From positions 1 to 64,000 of the forward strand of contig JAMLHL010000015.1 of assembly GCA_023957125.1 (NCBI GenBank): a stretch of 64,000 nucleotides of DNA, read 5' to 3'. Made by a program: the position numbers and the translations under genes. Shown here one piece after another: positions 27,698-37,429 of this stretch. The notes below the pieces were generated by a model that searched no databases, was not told the origin of the DNA, and worked only from the letters and a program-made list of their open reading frames with translations. The DNA comes from Chitinophagaceae bacterium (GTDB lineage Bacteria; Bacteroidota; Bacteroidia; Chitinophagales; Chitinophagaceae). Within the stretch, counting starts at the first letter, position 1; each line of letters opens with the position of its first letter.

Positions 27698-30233
27698 TTG
27701 TTTTTTGAAGATTAGGATTCGCCACCAAATTAGCAAATAATCTGTATGCGCCGCCAATACCTGCCGGTAATTGGCGAAAGAAAACCAAACCCGTATAAAT
27801 AAACCGGCCCTTTCCGTAATTGCCCACGATCAGGCTGCCCTGTTGGGCTCCTTCTCCCGGATCTTTCATACTTAAAATGCTCTTGTATTTGTTATCAAAA
27901 TTAGCTGCAAAGTAGATCCCTCTCTCCTGGATCCATCCATCAAAATCGGAGGAAGTGATCTTATTCGGCCAATTAAGGACGGGATCCTGCGGCTGAAGAA
28001 AATGAACCGCCGCGTTTTCATCGGTCACTCTCCCTCTTGTAATATCAAAGGGAAAAGGTCCTATCTTATTACTCCGCAACCCGGAAAAACCAACAGTATT
28101 GTATTGCACTACCAGGTTGCCTCCCTGCTTCACATAGTTCATCAGCTTCTCATATACATTGTCCAGCCACGAATTGACATTATAGGCACGTACCCCCATT
28201 ACAATAGCATCAAAGCCATCCAGGTTGCCGTCTGCAATATCCTGTTGGTTCAGGAAAGTGAGGGTATAACCCATTTCCTGCAAGGCTTCCGGTACCTTAT
28301 CCCCGGCTCCCGCCACGTACCCGATGTTTTTACCCGCAGTAACGATCTCCTCCCGGATCACTTTTACTTCATCCTGGTAAAAATAAGTGATGGCGGGAAT
28401 GTGGGCGTATTCGATCCGGCGAACCGCAAATTTCTGAGAAGACTCCCTGTTGGAAGTATGCTGGTCAGCAAGAAAACGAAGCCTGTTGCCTTGAGTTTTA
28501 CCCAATATCGCTTCCGTTTCCAAAGGATAACTGACCCGGTCATTTTTACCCAGCGTTAATGTATTGTCGGTTAAAACCGGGTTCTTAATCAAATTCTTTC
28601 CTTTGTATTCGTATTGAAAATATTGGGTTTTCACTTTTTGGAGTGCAGAAGAGAACGCGGTAACATTCAGCTTTACCGGGGACACCGGTTGATTGTTGAG
28701 CCGTGTAAAAATATGTTTGGGCAATTCCGTCAGCGACAATGCCGGCACCACCGAAAGCGGCTGGTGCACCTCGCCTTGCACAGGATCGGTGTATTTATAG
28801 CGGACAGGAACATAGAAAAGAAATTCCTGGTTGTCTATTGTTATGGCCATGGTTATTTCAAAGGCCGGGGGATTCTCCGGCATCCCTATCAACCGCTGAT
28901 CGTCAACTTCATAATGAGCGCCGTTTAAACCTTTTTTCAGCCAATAAGGCTGCGACAAAGGCATATCTGCCGGAACCGAAATTTTTTCGGAATAGTTCAG
29001 TTGCCGGTTGCCGGGAACGGCATTGGAGATCAAATGCTCCCACGGGTAAATTATTTTGCCGGAAACGGGTAGCCCGTTCCTGTTGATAAGGCTTACATTT
29101 ACAGTAAAAGCATCTCCTCCCGTAACATAGGGAACATCCGTAGTGGCCTCAAAAAACAAGCCCGAACAGGCCTGGATCAAAACCTGCAACTCGCGCAACT
29201 TTTGGGTTTTCCAATAGGGGGAAAGCTCGTTGGAACCGGAAATTACCTGGTATAATTTTACCAGGTCATCCACCGATTTTTCAGGATGCTCAAAGGAAAA
29301 CGCGGTGATCAGTCTCTCGATCCTTTCGGGTATCTGCAGGCGGTCTGATACCCCGAAACTGGCAGTGGTTCTTCCCCAACTGTTGTCCACCCCGTCCATC
29401 AGGTCTTTTTCAGGTGCAGCGCCTGCCACCGGCACAAAGTATTCCCAGGCTTCTCCTCTCTGGGCAGCTACGCCAAATCCCTGGCTTTTATGCTGGCTTC
29501 GGCTTTCGGCGGCGATTTCGCCGTAACCTTTCCCTAAAAGAGAATTGTATCCACCCACATTGATTTTAAACTGATCATCACTTTGCGTATTGGCGCTGCC
29601 GAAGTTGAAGGTGTTCCATAAAATCCGTTTAGCCTGCCAGGGCTCCACCCCTTTTTTCAATTGATCGGGAAACCTGTTGGGATCGGCGGCGGCAACAAAA
29701 GCTTCGTGAGCCAATACCGCCGAGGCGGAATGATGCCCGTGACCGGCGCGACTGTCTTCGGGAAAACGGGTAATAATTACATCGGGTTGGAATTTACGGA
29801 TCACCCATACCACATCACTCAGGATCAGTTCCCTGTTCCATTTTTCCAGGGCTTCCTCCGTTCTTTTTGAAAAGCCGAAATCATAAGCTCTTGAGAAAAA
29901 TTGTTCGGCGCCGTCAATACGGCGGGCGGCCAACAGCTCCTGCGTCCGGATCAATCCCAGTTCAATACCCTGTTCATCGCCTATTAAGTTTTGACCGCCA
30001 TCTCCCCGGGTCAGGCTGAGATAACCGGTACGGTATAATCTTTCATTCGCGAGATAAGCCAGGAGCCTGGTATTTTCATCATCCGGATGGGCAGCTATGT
30101 ACAGCACACTGCCCAGGACGTTCAACTTTTTAAGACGAAGTAAAATTTCAGAACTGCTCAGGGAAACCGGAGATTGCCCCTTTGTGATCAAACATATACC
30201 CAGAAATAAAAGGGATACCAGCAATTTCTTCAT
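27681..30233 (-). CDS. PIG-L/LmbE-family deacetylase with C-terminal GATase-like domain
   Basis: 850 residues with signal peptide (ending ITKGQ). The zinc deacetylase motifs are intact: AAHPDDEN at 47-54, LTRGDGGQN, and HGHHSAS. These enzymes remove N-acetyl groups from sugars or related conjugates. After a beta-sandwich middle, residues about 635-830 (GKNIGYVAGAGDKVPEALQE ... FDAIVMGVRAYNVN ... GGNLVVQYNTVG) look like a class I amidotransferase/ThuA-like fold, a common arrangement in Bacteroidota. Located upstream of the two mini membrane proteins and the sodium symporter, suggesting extracellular processing and uptake of an acetylated sugar compound (inference). Confidence 0.9.
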   Translation of the reverse strand: MKKLLVSLLFLGICLITKGQSPVSLSSSEILLRLKKLNVLGSVLYIAAHPDDENTRLLAYLANERLYRTGYLSLTRGDGGQNLIGDEQGIELGLIRTQELLAARRIDGAEQFFSRAYDFGFSKRTEEALEKWNRELILSDVVWVIRKFQPDVIITRFPEDSRAGHGHHSASAVLAHEAFVAAADPNRFPDQLKKGVEPWQAKRILWNTFNFGSANTQSDDQFKINVGGYNSLLGKGYGEIAAESRSQHKSQGFGVAAQRGEAWEYFVPVAGAAPEKDLMDGVDNSWGRTTASFGVSDRLQIPERIERLITAFSFEHPEKSVDDLVKLYQVISGSNELSPYWKTQKLRELQVLIQACSGLFFEATTDVPYVTGGDAFTVNVSLINRNGLPVSGKIIYPWEHLISNAVPGNRQLNYSEKISVPADMPLSQPYWLKKGLNGAHYEVDDQRLIGMPENPPAFEITMAITIDNQEFLFYVPVRYKYTDPVQGEVHQPLSVVPALSLTELPKHIFTRLNNQPVSPVKLNVTAFSSALQKVKTQYFQYEYKGKNLIKNPVLTDNTLTLGKNDRVSYPLETEAILGKTQGNRLRFLADQHTSNRESSQKFAVRRIEYAHIPAITYFYQDEVKVIREEIVTAGKNIGYVAGAGDKVPEALQEMGYTLTFLNQQDIADGNLDGFDAIVMGVRAYNVNSWLDNVYEKLMNYVKQGGNLVVQYNTVGFSGLRSNKIGPFPFDITRGRVTDENAAVHFLQPQDPVLNWPNKITSSDFDGWIQERGIYFAANFDNKYKSILSMKDPGEGAQQGSLIVGNYGKGRFIYTGLVFFRQLPAGIGGAYRLFANLVANPNLQKTNGRTR

Positions 30234-30317
30234 ACTGTTCAGCTTTATCCGGTTAAAGGCAACGGTTCTGCCACGGGATCAACCGGAAATATACAATGAA
30301 AGGGATCAGATCACCCG

Positions 30318-31967
30318 TCAACGTTTCTTTCTTGTCAACCTGAAGGCGTAAAGCGCCACATGGAAGGCGGCAAAAAGCAGGGAGAAATAAAATATCACTT
30401 TGTCTTCACCATCGGTAACATGGTGGTGAATAAACGCAATCACGATCAACGATAAAGACAATATCAACCCGCTTAACCCACCTATTTTATTTGCCTGATT
30501 AATCGTCCGGTCCTTTCCTGCAGACAATTTGCTGTGATAAATACTGTACCACATATAAATATCAAAGCCGATGATCATCCATACGATCAAACGGATCCAG
30601 GTGTCCAAGGGCAGAAAAGCCATCATAAAGAAACAGGTGGCTACACCCAATATAGGTACTAAGGGCACCAGGGGCGTCTTAAATCCTCTCGGAACCTCCG
30701 GCATTTTCACCCGCATTACCCATATACCGATACACACCAGGATGAAAGCGAACAGGGTGCCAATGCTGGTCATCTCCCCCACTACCCTTGCCGGCACAAA
30801 CGCTGCAAATACACTAACCAGCAACATAAACATCATATTGCTTTTAGCCGGGGTTTGGAACCGGGGATGTACGGTGGAAAATACCTTAGGCAACAGTCCG
30901 TCTTTACTCATGCTGTAAAACACCCGGCTCTGGCCCATCAGCATTACCAAAATCACCGAGGAATAACCGCCGAGGATGGCAAGGATAATGGCACGGTTGA
31001 GCCAGGGATAATCCGGATGGATCATCCCCGCGCTATCGGGCGTTCCCATGTGGTCAATAGCTACCGCTACCGGCGCTATCCCATCCTGCCCTCTGAAAGA
31101 GGTATAGCTGGTTACGCCCGTCATCACATGGGCAAACAGGATGTATAAAACCGTACACACGATCAGCGATCCTAAGATACCTATAGGCATGTCTTTCCTT
31201 GGATTCCTGGCTTCCTGGGCAGCGGTACTTACGGCATCGAACCCGATATAGGCAAAAAACACGACCGCCGCCGCCCGGATCACCCCGCTGAATCCAAATT
31301 CTCCGAAAGTGCCGGTATTATCGGGGATATAGGGAATATAATTTTCCTTGTTGATATATTTCCATCCCAGGACAATAAAAACAATCACCACGCCTACTTT
31401 AAGCACCACGATCAATGAATTCACCCAGGCACTTTCCCGGGTACCCCTGATCAGCAGTAGGCTCATTAGTACCACAATAAATACGGCCGGCAGATTGATC
31501 ATCCCTCCTTCCCAGGGACCGGCGGTTAAGGAATGCGGTAAGGCCATATCAAAACCTTCCATAAATTTGGCAAGGTACCGGCTCCAACTGATGCTAACGG
31601 TGGCGGCGCCAACTGCATATTCCAATACCAGGTCCCAGCCGATGATCCAGGCAATGAATTCTCCCATAGTGGCATAGCTGTAGGTATAGGCGCTGCCGGC
31701 TACGGGGATCATAGATGCAAATTCCGCGTAACAAAGCCCGGCAAAGGCACAACCCAGCGCCGCTATAATAAAGGAGATGGTAATAGCCGGACCTGCCTGG
31801 TTGGCGGCGGCAATACCGGTAATTGAAAACAAGCCCGCCCCGATGATGGCGCCAATACCCAATGCCACCAATGACCATGGCCCCAGCGTTCTTCTCAAAC
31901 TCCCGGGGCCCGTTTCCTGTGATTCAGCAATTAATCCCGCAATCGGTTTTTTTATAAATAAACCCAT
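30318..31967 (-). CDS. APC-family amino acid permease (cationic type)
   Basis: 549 residues, about 14 helices. Signatures of the cationic amino-acid transporter branch: LGIGAIIGAGLFSITGIAAA, CYAEFASMIPVAGSAYTYSY, FFAYIGFDAVSTAAQEARNP and GQSRVFYSMSKDGLLP. Imports amino acids across the inner membrane by proton coupling or exchange. Independent unit, divergent from the dicarboxylate symporter at 32165. Confidence 0.92.
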   Translation of the reverse strand: MGLFIKKPIAGLIAESQETGPGSLRRTLGPWSLVALGIGAIIGAGLFSITGIAAANQAGPAITISFIIAALGCAFAGLCYAEFASMIPVAGSAYTYSYATMGEFIAWIIGWDLVLEYAVGAATVSISWSRYLAKFMEGFDMALPHSLTAGPWEGGMINLPAVFIVVLMSLLLIRGTRESAWVNSLIVVLKVGVVIVFIVLGWKYINKENYIPYIPDNTGTFGEFGFSGVIRAAAVVFFAYIGFDAVSTAAQEARNPRKDMPIGILGSLIVCTVLYILFAHVMTGVTSYTSFRGQDGIAPVAVAIDHMGTPDSAGMIHPDYPWLNRAIILAILGGYSSVILVMLMGQSRVFYSMSKDGLLPKVFSTVHPRFQTPAKSNMMFMLLVSVFAAFVPARVVGEMTSIGTLFAFILVCIGIWVMRVKMPEVPRGFKTPLVPLVPILGVATCFFMMAFLPLDTWIRLIVWMIIGFDIYMWYSIYHSKLSAGKDRTINQANKIGGLSGLILSLSLIVIAFIHHHVTDGEDKVIFYFSLLFAAFHVALYAFRLTRKKR

Positions 31968-32133
31968 AGCACCAGTAGTTTTTAAAATGCTAATTATTTA
32001 AAATCAATGAAACAAAAGCGAAAAGTAACAATTTCTACGCAAAACAAGCGGATTCTTATACACTTTTGCCGTCTCTCCCTACAAAATAGATTTAATTTCT
32101 ATTTTTCTATTTTACCAACTGTAAACTTTCAAT

Positions 32134-32141
32134 TAGTTTTG
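32134..32141 (+). promoter_or_regulatory. -7 promoter element of the dicarboxylate symporter gene
   Basis: TAGTTTTG matches TAnnTTTG exactly, 23 bp before the ATG at 32165. A TTTA at 32111-32114 could be the -33 element. Confidence 0.45.
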
Positions 32142-32164
32142 AAATTTACCGTTCATCCGCTTTC

Positions 32165-33541
32165 ATGAATACACGCAGTTCAGGTTTTTTATCTCTTTTT
32201 ATTTTTCTGATCATTGCTTTGCTACACTTCATTCACATGGAACAGTGGGCAACGGTTCCGGAAAACATTCTTCTTATAAGCCGGTGGACGCTGATCGCCA
32301 GCCTGGTGATATTTGCCTGGTTCAAAAAATCTCTTACTACCTGGATATTCGTTGCCATGGCAATTGGCGTGGAGATAGGCCTGGATTTCCCTGACTTCTC
32401 TCAAAACCTCCGGTTCCTGAGTGTTATATTTTTACGATTGGTGAAAACCATCGTTGCACCATTACTGTTCTCCACCCTGGTGGTGGGGATTGCCAGCCAT
32501 TCTAATCTGAAACAGGTAGGGCGAATGGGTTGGAAATCCATCCTGTATTTTGAAATAGTTACTACCTGCGCGCTGATTATCGGGCTGGTGTTCATCAATC
32601 TTACAAAAGCCGGCACCGGTATAGAAGTTCCGGAAGCTTTACTCAAAGAGTTGCCGGTGGCGGTAGAAAAAACCTGGCAGGATCATATCATTGACATTTT
32701 TCCCGAAAATATTATCAAGTCCATTTACGAGGGAAATGTGCTGCCGATTGTAGTATTCAGCGTCTTATTTGGCGTTGCATTGGCCAAACTTTCTCCCCAA
32801 CGCAAGCGGCCGCTGCTGGAGTTTTCCGAGAGCCTGGCTGAAACCATGTTCCGGTTTGTGAACATTATTATGCATTTTGCGCCCTTTGGCGTTGGCGCTG
32901 CTATTTCCGTAACTGTCGGACACCTGGGGCTTGACATCCTGAAGAACCTGCTGATGCTTTTGTTTACTTTATACCTGGCGCTGACCGCCTTCCTCCTGTT
33001 GGTATTACTACCCATCCTCATCTATATTAAAGTGCCGGTGAAGCAATTCATCCAGGCCATAAAGGAACCGGTATCTATTGCTTTTGCTACCACCAGTTCG
33101 GATTCGGCTCTCCCGATAGCGATGGAGAATATGGAAAAATTTGGCGTACCACGTAAAATCGTATCCTTTGTTATACCAACGGGCTATACCTTTAACCTGG
33201 ACGGCACCACCCTGTACCTGTCGCTGGCATCGGTATTTGTAGCCCAGGCGGCGGGGATCCATCTCTCCATCGGGGAACAACTGATGATTGGTTTTTCGCT
33301 GATGCTCACCAGCAAAGGAGTGGCTGCCGTGCCCCGGGCGTCTTTGGTGATACTGATCGCCACCGCTTCCACCTTTGGTTTTCCTGTTTGGCCCATCATG
33401 GCTATTTACGGGATTGACGAATTAATGGACATGGCCCGCACTTCCGTTAATGTTATCGGGAATACGCTGGCAAGCTGCGTAATAGCCCGCTGGGAAGGGG
33501 AGTTTGACGAAACGAAAGCGCTGGCTTTCCGGGCCGATTAA
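32165..33541 (+). CDS. Dicarboxylate/amino-acid:cation symporter (DAACS)
   Basis: 458 residues, eight helices and two re-entrant loops as in GltPh. Seen: FLRLVKTIVAPLLFSTLVVG, the serine-rich loop FATTSSDSALPIA, IPTGYTFNLDGTTLYLSLAS and the second loop MLTSKGVAAVPRAS. The NLDGT motif holds the substrate and Na+ sites. Transports glutamate, aspartate or C4-dicarboxylates. The DedA-type gene follows within 10-90 bp on the same strand. Confidence 0.93.
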   Translation: MNTRSSGFLSLFIFLIIALLHFIHMEQWATVPENILLISRWTLIASLVIFAWFKKSLTTWIFVAMAIGVEIGLDFPDFSQNLRFLSVIFLRLVKTIVAPLLFSTLVVGIASHSNLKQVGRMGWKSILYFEIVTTCALIIGLVFINLTKAGTGIEVPEALLKELPVAVEKTWQDHIIDIFPENIIKSIYEGNVLPIVVFSVLFGVALAKLSPQRKRPLLEFSESLAETMFRFVNIIMHFAPFGVGAAISVTVGHLGLDILKNLLMLLFTLYLALTAFLLLVLLPILIYIKVPVKQFIQAIKEPVSIAFATTSSDSALPIAMENMEKFGVPRKIVSFVIPTGYTFNLDGTTLYLSLASVFVAQAAGIHLSIGEQLMIGFSLMLTSKGVAAVPRASLVILIATASTFGFPVWPIMAIYGIDELMDMARTSVNVIGNTLASCVIARWEGEFDETKALAFRAD

Positions 33542-33631
33542 AATTAACAGATGAAAATAAAAAATACTCCCGGTTTATTTCAACATATATTGCAATTTTG
33601 CCACCGGGAAAGAAAACCCAATTCACCCAGT

Positions 33632-34606
33632 ATGATCAGAAGAATAATGAGCGCGGCTTTTGCTATTGTTTTGAGCAGTTCGGCATTTGGACAAGGCACA
33701 GAAATCAGGTTCCAGGTTGTTAACCAATATGAAGAGGCGCTTAAAGAAATTGTAATTACGGATAACGGCAACACCACAGCGTATTCTGCAGATGACGAAG
33801 GGTTCTTTACCATCCCTTTACCGGCGGGCGACTCCATAGCGCTCAACAGGGACGGCTATCAGGCGCTCACTGCCCCTGTAGCAGCCCTTCAAACCTCCAG
33901 GGTGATCACGCTTACCAAAAACACTTCCTGGAAAGACTTCCTCAACCCGATGTTTTACATTATCAATGGCGGACTGTGGCTGCTGCTTTTCATTGTTTTT
34001 GCGGAAACCGGGTTGTTTGTCGGCTTTTTCCTTCCCGGCGACAGCCTGCTGTTTGTGGCCGGCATTTACAGCAGTAACCTTGCCCACGAACTGTTTAAGC
34101 TGTTAGGACTGGAATACATCCAAAATGAATGGATAGACCTCCTGCTGTTAACGGCGCTTGTTTCCCTGGCGGGTATTTTGGGCAACGCAACCGGTTACTG
34201 GTTTGGCCGGAAGATTGGCCCTACTATGTATAGCTGGAAAGACCGGCTGCTGTTTAAGAAAAAATACCTGAACGATGCGCACGATTTTTATGAAAAGCAT
34301 GGTGGAGGCGCCATCATCTTTGCCCGGTTCCTGCCGATTATCCGCACTTTTGCCCCTATAGTGGCGGGTATCGTTCAGATGGATCGAAAAAAATTCGTAT
34401 TTTTCAACGTCATAGGCTGTGTGGCCTGGGTGGTCAGTATGATCTTTGCCGGGCATTTTTTACAGATATGGGTAAGAAAACAATTTGGCTTTGAATTAAG
34501 GGAACACCTGGAACTGATCGTGTTGATCATTATACTGGTGACCACTTCCCCGGTTCTTTGGAAACTGCTTTCAGGGAAAAAAAAGACTGAAGAGCCTGTT
34601 GTATAA
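33632..34606 (+). CDS. DedA-family membrane protein with exported N-terminal domain
   Basis: DedA core from about residue 110: FVGFFLPGDSLLFVAGIYSS, GILGNATGYWFGRKIG, FYEKHGGGAIIFARFLPIIR, TFAPIVAGIVQMDRKKFVFF. DedA proteins act in lipid-carrier and phospholipid recycling. Unusually the core is preceded by a signal peptide and a small beta domain (about 25-95: TEIRFQVVNQYEEALKEIVI ... AYSADDEGFFTIPLP) like a carboxypeptidase-regulatory fold. Start set at ATG 33632 because MIRRIMSAAFAIVLSSSAFG is a good signal peptide; the frame opens at 33551. Confidence 0.85.
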   Translation: MIRRIMSAAFAIVLSSSAFGQGTEIRFQVVNQYEEALKEIVITDNGNTTAYSADDEGFFTIPLPAGDSIALNRDGYQALTAPVAALQTSRVITLTKNTSWKDFLNPMFYIINGGLWLLLFIVFAETGLFVGFFLPGDSLLFVAGIYSSNLAHELFKLLGLEYIQNEWIDLLLLTALVSLAGILGNATGYWFGRKIGPTMYSWKDRLLFKKKYLNDAHDFYEKHGGGAIIFARFLPIIRTFAPIVAGIVQMDRKKFVFFNVIGCVAWVVSMIFAGHFLQIWVRKQFGFELREHLELIVLIIILVTTSPVLWKLLSGKKKTEEPVV

Positions 34607-34636
34607 CGGCACAATCCATTCATTTTACCGGTATTC

Positions 34637-35629
34637 ATGAAAATACTCGTTATCCGTTTATCATCCATCGGCGACATTGTACTAACAACGCCGGCTATTC
34701 GCTGCCTGAAGTTGCAAATACCCGATGCGGAGCTGCATTTTTTAACCAAAGAAAAATTCAAAGCGGTAAGCATTGCCAATCCTTATATTGACCGCTTTCA
34801 CTATTTCAACAACAACCTCAAAGAAATCATCAGAAATATAAAGGCGGAAAAATTCGACTATATTATTGACCTGCATAAAAACTGGCGTACCCTTCGCATT
34901 TATCTTGAAAGAGAGCTCTCCACCAAATGGCTGAGCTATCGTAAACTTAGCTTACAAAAGTTTTTACTGACCCGGTTTCATCTGAATTTCATGCCGGGCG
35001 TTCACATTTCACAACGATGCCTGGAGGCCCTGCTACCCCTGGGAATAAAAGATGATGGCCGGGGATTGGATTATTTTATACCCCGGGAAGAAGAAGTGGA
35101 GATCACCGAGTTGCCGGTTTCTCATCAAATGGGCTATATAGCTATTGTTATCGGCGGCTCCTATTTTACCAAAAAACTGCCGGTTTATAAACTACAGGCG
35201 CTTTGCCAACAAATCCGTCATCCTGTAATTTTATTAGGAGGAAAAGAAGACCAGGCGGAAGGAACCGCAATAGCTGCGGTTGATCCGGTAAAAATATATA
35301 ATGCCTGCGGGAAATTCTCATTGAACGAATCGGCAGATCTGGTAAGAAAAGCAAAACTTGTTGTTTCGCATGATACGGGTCTGCAGTATATCGCCTGCGC
35401 TTTTCAAAAACCGGTTTTGGCTGTATGGGGCGGTACTTCCCCTGCACTGGATGTTGAACCCTATTACGGTAGCGGCAGGCCCCGGTTGCATACCAATTTC
35501 ATCGTTCCCGGTCTGCCGTGTCAGCCCTGTTCCAATTACGGCACAAAATCCTGTCCCAGAAAACATTTCAAATGTATGCATCTGCAGGATATCAACGCAA
35601 TGGCGGCAACTATAAAAAGCCTGCTCTGA
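34637..35629 (+). CDS. Glycosyltransferase family 9 (heptosyltransferase-like)
   Basis: 330 residues. N-terminus KILVIRLSSIGDIVLTTPAI is the GT9 signature, and the nucleotide-sugar half has VVSHDTGLQYIACAFQKPVL and AVWGGTSP. A cysteine-rich CQPCSNYGTKSCPRKHFKC precedes the C-terminus, common in Bacteroidota members. Likely adds a heptose or similar sugar to lipopolysaccharide core in the cytoplasm. Same strand as DedA with 30 bp between, possibly one unit. Confidence 0.92.
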   Translation: MKILVIRLSSIGDIVLTTPAIRCLKLQIPDAELHFLTKEKFKAVSIANPYIDRFHYFNNNLKEIIRNIKAEKFDYIIDLHKNWRTLRIYLERELSTKWLSYRKLSLQKFLLTRFHLNFMPGVHISQRCLEALLPLGIKDDGRGLDYFIPREEEVEITELPVSHQMGYIAIVIGGSYFTKKLPVYKLQALCQQIRHPVILLGGKEDQAEGTAIAAVDPVKIYNACGKFSLNESADLVRKAKLVVSHDTGLQYIACAFQKPVLAVWGGTSPALDVEPYYGSGRPRLHTNFIVPGLPCQPCSNYGTKSCPRKHFKCMHLQDINAMAATIKSLL

Positions 35630-35700
35630 GCTGCCTGATGCAGGTTCGGTTTGCAACACACAAACAGGATAGTAAACGATACCAGCGTGCGGTTGGGAAG

Positions 35701-36261
35701 CTACCTCGCAAAATCTCCGGTCCATTCACCGTCTTTATCAAACAGGTTAATTCCATTGTCGGAATTGGTACAGGCAAAAGTACCCGTCCATTCATCGCTC
35801 AAATTAAAGTAGTTATAGGTTCTGGTGTCCGTTTCCACCAGATACCCGATCCATTTCCCTTTCAGATCAAAGCAGATCAGCACGCGCTGATCGCCCCACA
35901 CATAATACCCGGAATGATTGCCTTCTTTATCAAATATATAATAGCCCACCCAGTTGGCATTGATCAGTGGGTTTAAACTTAATGAGCGCAAAGGATTCAG
36001 CAGTTCATTGTAATGCGGGTTGATCCTGGTATTCAGCTTGGGATTGATCAACGCGTTACTCGACGGATTAATGGCTGCATTGGAGTTGGGATTCAGATTC
36101 CAGTTAAACAACGGGTTGATCTTCAGGTTCTTCTCCGGGCTGATGCGTTCATTAAAATGAGGCGACAGCGCCTTGTTGAATTGCGGATTCCTGTTGGCCG
36201 GCAGTTGGGCAAAGGTAAAAAGGGAAAGGGTAACGGATACAAAGAGTAAAACAAGCCTCAT
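35701..36261 (-). CDS. Exported protein with ten 8-residue NPxxN repeats
   Basis: 186 residues, signal peptide (MRLVLLFVSVTLSLFTFAQ). Residues 25-104 are exactly ten tandem octads of pattern (N/S)P-x-x-N-x-x-(I/L): e.g. NPLFNWNL, NPNSNAAI, NPSSNALI, NPKLNTRI, NPHYNELL. This periodicity with stacked Asn/Ile suggests a regular solenoid. Residues 105-186 hold four loosely repeated strands (WVGYYIFDKEGNHSGYYVWG, GKWIGYLVETD, EWTGTFAC, GEWTGDFA) resembling MORN/WG-type repeats. I know no named family. It is monocistronic, convergent with the GT9 gene. Confidence 0.75.
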   Translation of the reverse strand: MRLVLLFVSVTLSLFTFAQLPANRNPQFNKALSPHFNERISPEKNLKINPLFNWNLNPNSNAAINPSSNALINPKLNTRINPHYNELLNPLRSLSLNPLINANWVGYYIFDKEGNHSGYYVWGDQRVLICFDLKGKWIGYLVETDTRTYNYFNLSDEWTGTFACTNSDNGINLFDKDGEWTGDFAR

Positions 36262-36392
36262 ACACTCTGTTTTATGAATGGCATATAATGTATAGGATCA
36301 AAAATGATGGTTTAAGGTTGCAGTATGATAGGAATATTTAAGAATTGGAAAATAAATTCCGCGAAAGTTCTCTTACTAACGTAATCGTCTTC

Positions 36393-37322
36393 CTACAATG
36401 TGCTCAATACATCATTCATGTGCCTGACCGCGTCGGCCGACTTACCGAACTTACTTTTTTCCTGCTCGTTCAAACCTATATCCACAATTTTTTCCCAGCC
36501 CTTTTTGCCAATCACTACGGGAACGCCCATACAAATATCCTTTTGGCCATACTCACCTTCCAGGTACACCGAGCAGGGGATCAACCGCCTCTCATCTCTT
36601 ACGATACTTTTTACCAAATCGCCGCAGGCCGCCCCCGGCGCATACCAGGCAGAGGTGCCGATCAATTTGGTGAGCGTGGCGCCTCCTACCATCGTGTCGG
36701 CAGCCACCTTTTCAAGCACTTCCGCACCGGCGTGGGCACTTACGGGCGTTCCCTGGTAGGAAGCCAGACGGGTTAACGGGATCATCGTAGTGTCTCCGTG
36801 TCCGCCAATCACCATACCCTGGATATCATTGGGAGAAACCGACAGCGCCTGGCTTAAATAATATTTAAACCTTGAACTGTCGAGGATACCGCCCATCCCT
36901 ATAACCCTGTTTTTGGGCAGTCCGTTCGATTTCAAAGTCAGGTAGGTCATGGTATCCATCGGATTGCTTATAATAACGAAGATCGTATCGGGAGAATGCC
37001 GGAGAATATTACCGGTGACCTCTTTTACGATCCCCGCGTTGATACCGATCAACTCTTCACGGGTCATACCGGGTTTGCGCGGAATACCCGATGTAACCAC
37101 CACCACATCGCTGTTTTTTGTTTTCGCATAGTCGCCGGTGCTTCCGGTAATCTTGGTATCAAAATTCAGTAAGGCCGCCGTTTGCATCATATCCATCGCC
37201 TTACCTTCGGCCAGCCCTTCCTTTATATCCAACAAAACCAATTCTTCACAAATAGCGGCCCGCGCAATATTATCGGCACAGGTTGCACCCACCGATCCTG
37301 CGCCTACTACAGTTACTTTCAT
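36393..37322 (-). CDS. mdh: Malate dehydrogenase
   Basis: 309 residues, LDH-like MDH type. NAD-binding loop VGAGSVGATCADNI at the N-terminus; substrate Arg loop GIPRKPGMTREEL; catalytic His in MVIGGHGDTTMIPL; second NAD-side ISNPMDTMTY. Oxidises malate to oxaloacetate in the citric acid cycle, cytoplasmic. Monocistronic. The TREEL loop separates it from lactate dehydrogenases. Confidence 0.95.
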   Translation of the reverse strand: MKVTVVGAGSVGATCADNIARAAICEELVLLDIKEGLAEGKAMDMMQTAALLNFDTKITGSTGDYAKTKNSDVVVVTSGIPRKPGMTREELIGINAGIVKEVTGNILRHSPDTIFVIISNPMDTMTYLTLKSNGLPKNRVIGMGGILDSSRFKYYLSQALSVSPNDIQGMVIGGHGDTTMIPLTRLASYQGTPVSAHAGAEVLEKVAADTMVGGATLTKLIGTSAWYAPGAACGDLVKSIVRDERRLIPCSVYLEGEYGQKDICMGVPVVIGKKGWEKIVDIGLNEQEKSKFGKSADAVRHMNDVLSTL

Positions 37323-37429
37323 TATTGAACGATTTTAAAAAATAAAAAATAATATTCAGCAAAATAAGGGTATTTACCCGAAACTCAAATTTTGAAAATC
37401 CTCCATAGCTTCTTCAATGCTGCCCATCC

